A stretch of 64,000 bases of DNA from Balanoglossus misakiensis (taxonomy: Eukaryota > Hemichordata). Each line of letters begins with the position of its first letter. Position 1 is the first letter of the stretch. Below, in pieces: positions 62,231-64,000 of this stretch. The stretch covers positions 4,960,001-5,024,000 of the forward strand of contig CM082583.2 in the NCBI GenBank assembly GCA_040954595.2, in the 5' to 3' direction. A program made the position numbers and the translations under genes. Under the pieces are notes generated by a model, which was not told the origin of the DNA, ran no database searches, and was given only the letters and a program-made list of their open reading frames with translations.

Positions 62231-64000
62231 TTCAAACAAGCGATAAAAACAGACACAGACGAAGCCACCCCTCCGTGACCCCTCTATGCCTACTTACCAG
62301 CTTGTAGCCTGTCAAACATTGTTTGTACACTGGGCCTATTTGCTGATAGAGTTTCCTATAAACAAATCAGCTTTTGACATCTCTAATATTGATTTTCCTT
62401 GTTGGGTTTGCCGGCGACAGGCCCTCCAGTCGGTCGCCTGGTCGTGACACTCCTCACATCAAATGCGCAGCGCATTCCAGCGCCAACGTGACGTTTCTCG
62501 GCAGAGATGCAGTGGCTGAATAAGCTTGTCTGTTTAGCCAAAAAAAAAAAACTCAGTCCAGTAAGTTTTCAACTCGAGTTTTCAGCGGTAAGCAACAACC
62601 AGAATACACTGCTGGGGGATGTTTTTCCTCATAAATGTAGCGGTTCCTTTGTTCATTAAATAAAATCATCATTCACAATAAAGCTCCAAGTTGCATCACT
62701 GTGTACCGATTTAACACTAAGTTTGCCACACCAAGACAACACTGTTGTTTATTTGCTTCCCATAATTTGACGATCTGGAAAACAAACATCAAGTCTGAAC
62801 CCAAAGTTTTGAACATAGAGGGCTGCTCCGATGTGTGGTCTCCTGGTTTTTGTTGATGTTGTTGTTTCAAACACCCTCCTTCGCATTTCGTGTTGACTTC
62901 AACAAGCTTTGGCTGATTGAGTGGCAGACCACACTAATACAAGCCAGAGTGGTTGCCTTAGTACATCTTGTATCCGTCTGCTCAGCCATGCAAACAGATT
63001 AATATTGTTTTTATTCAGAGGTCCGTGTACTCATATTGTTGATTAATACCTGCCATACACCATCACAACTAAATTAATCATCCTGTCTGCCGTACCTGGG
63101 TATTAAATTTTCCCCTTATTTATTGTACAGCTCTGGACATCTCTTTAGTTTCCGTCAAACGATTGTAAATTTAGTCCAAGGCACAATAGCAGGATCTGTC
63201 AGTGTTCATTCAAAACAATTACCACCTCCCTTTGTGATGTTTAATATGCTACGAATGATAAAATAAGTCTCGTTGAATGTGCGGTATATATTAATTGTTT
63301 ACAGAGACACTGCAGATGATTTTCTGAGTTTTTTGTAATTGCTCTGGAAATGTAGTCTAAACACGTCCTGTTTAAGTCTTTCCTGCCAGGAATTTCCATC
63401 TCTGGGATTCAGAAGTTTCTAATTAATGAACTGTGCAGTATTTTTTTTAAAAAGTTAATATTTATTTTAGCGCTCTGAAATCTGTAATCACACAGGGAGT
63501 GGTGTTTTTTGTCGCCATGTGGCCCACGTACTAAATATAAATGAAACAGGCAACTGTTCATGAAATGCATAATGTCAAAGCTTCAATTTAGTTGCAATTT
63601 CTTTCATTTAATTTGTTCAAGTCCTACAAGTTTACTTACTTTGAAATAAAGTATAAATTCATGCTGCTTGCATGCGTGTTAAAAATATACTGGTGCAGCA
63701 GACCATTGAGTCAGTGTGAATAAAAATTTGCACAGGACTTGTTGCAATATAAGCTTAAAACTTCTTGGCTGTGTCAATGTTTGCGGAATCATCATATAAC
63801 GATAAATTTGTTCATAATAACTGAAATGCTCACCAGTAGCTGACCTTTGTACAACCATTGTCGGCAGTTGATAGTCCGAAAACTAAGCGGTATGAAGCAT
63901 TTGTCTGTGTTTCAGTGACCACACAAACTTGCCAGTGACATATCTGCTTGGCCCAGAACATCGTACATTTTAGTTTTAGTACAGCAGAGGCAAAGGTTGT

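Larger units (their letters stand above)
33386..64000 (+). other. Presumed RCC1 gene intron 6 (open at window end)
   Basis: More than 30.6 kb after the exon 6 donor (GTAAGG) without an exon I can defend. The missing two blades should begin with a phase-1 acceptor and a WG-containing strand; scanning the WG-coding (TGGGG-type) spots in the plus strand gave nothing that reads as RCC1. It carries MITE copies, poly-G tracts, CTCF-like sequences, a TAATCC cluster and microsatellites, listed separately. It could also contain nested genes that I cannot recognise, or the gene could end differently. Confidence 0.55.

Overview
This is animal nuclear DNA, not bacterial. Coding sequence is sparse, split into small GC-rich exons with GT-AG boundaries, and set in long AT-rich introns full of microsatellites, poly-G runs, a truncated LINE and several miniature inverted-repeat elements. 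The retroelement type, intron sizes of 1.7 to over 30 kb, and piggyBac-like and TA-flanked MITEs fit a marine invertebrate (lancelet, hemichordate, echinoderm or lophotrochozoan). I cannot fix the phylum from sequence alone.

Layout. (1) 1-704, minus strand: the first two exons of a gene whose product starts with a textbook PCNA-binding PIP box and basic patches, most like the N-terminus of the mismatch-repair protein MSH3. (2) 705-1241: a candidate promoter with two YY1-type motifs, an E2F-like motif and, on the plus strand, a perfect splice donor, so it may be divergent. (3) 1443-3047: a 5'-truncated non-LTR retrotransposon with an open reverse transcriptase frame. (4) 3048-9031: no genes seen. 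(5) 9871-33385, plus strand: six exons of an RCC1-repeat (beta-propeller) protein, 340 codons plus one base, covering about five of seven blades. All splice phases join cleanly. (6) 33386-64000: no exon I can defend; read as the start of a very large intron 6, with the rest of the gene outside the window.

The intronic DNA is not featureless. It carries three copies of a piggyBac-like MITE (TTAA ends), two copies of a ~212 bp TA-flanked MITE, a 74 bp near-perfect foldback element with a 9 bp target duplication, and a 56 bp palindromic mini-element. It also has a marked excess of RFX X-box motifs (three full 14-mer matches where about 0.015 are expected by chance), a dense cluster of TAATCC (Otx/K50 homeodomain) sites near 52.8 kb, and a smaller palindromic pair at 18.3 kb. 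My best candidate for something biologically unusual is this set of X-box and K50 motifs in and around a giant-intron RCC1 gene: the introns may work as a cis-regulatory landscape and the gene may be RFX-controlled and ciliary. That is inference and needs comparative and expression data. I found no operon, CRISPR array, tRNA or rRNA gene.
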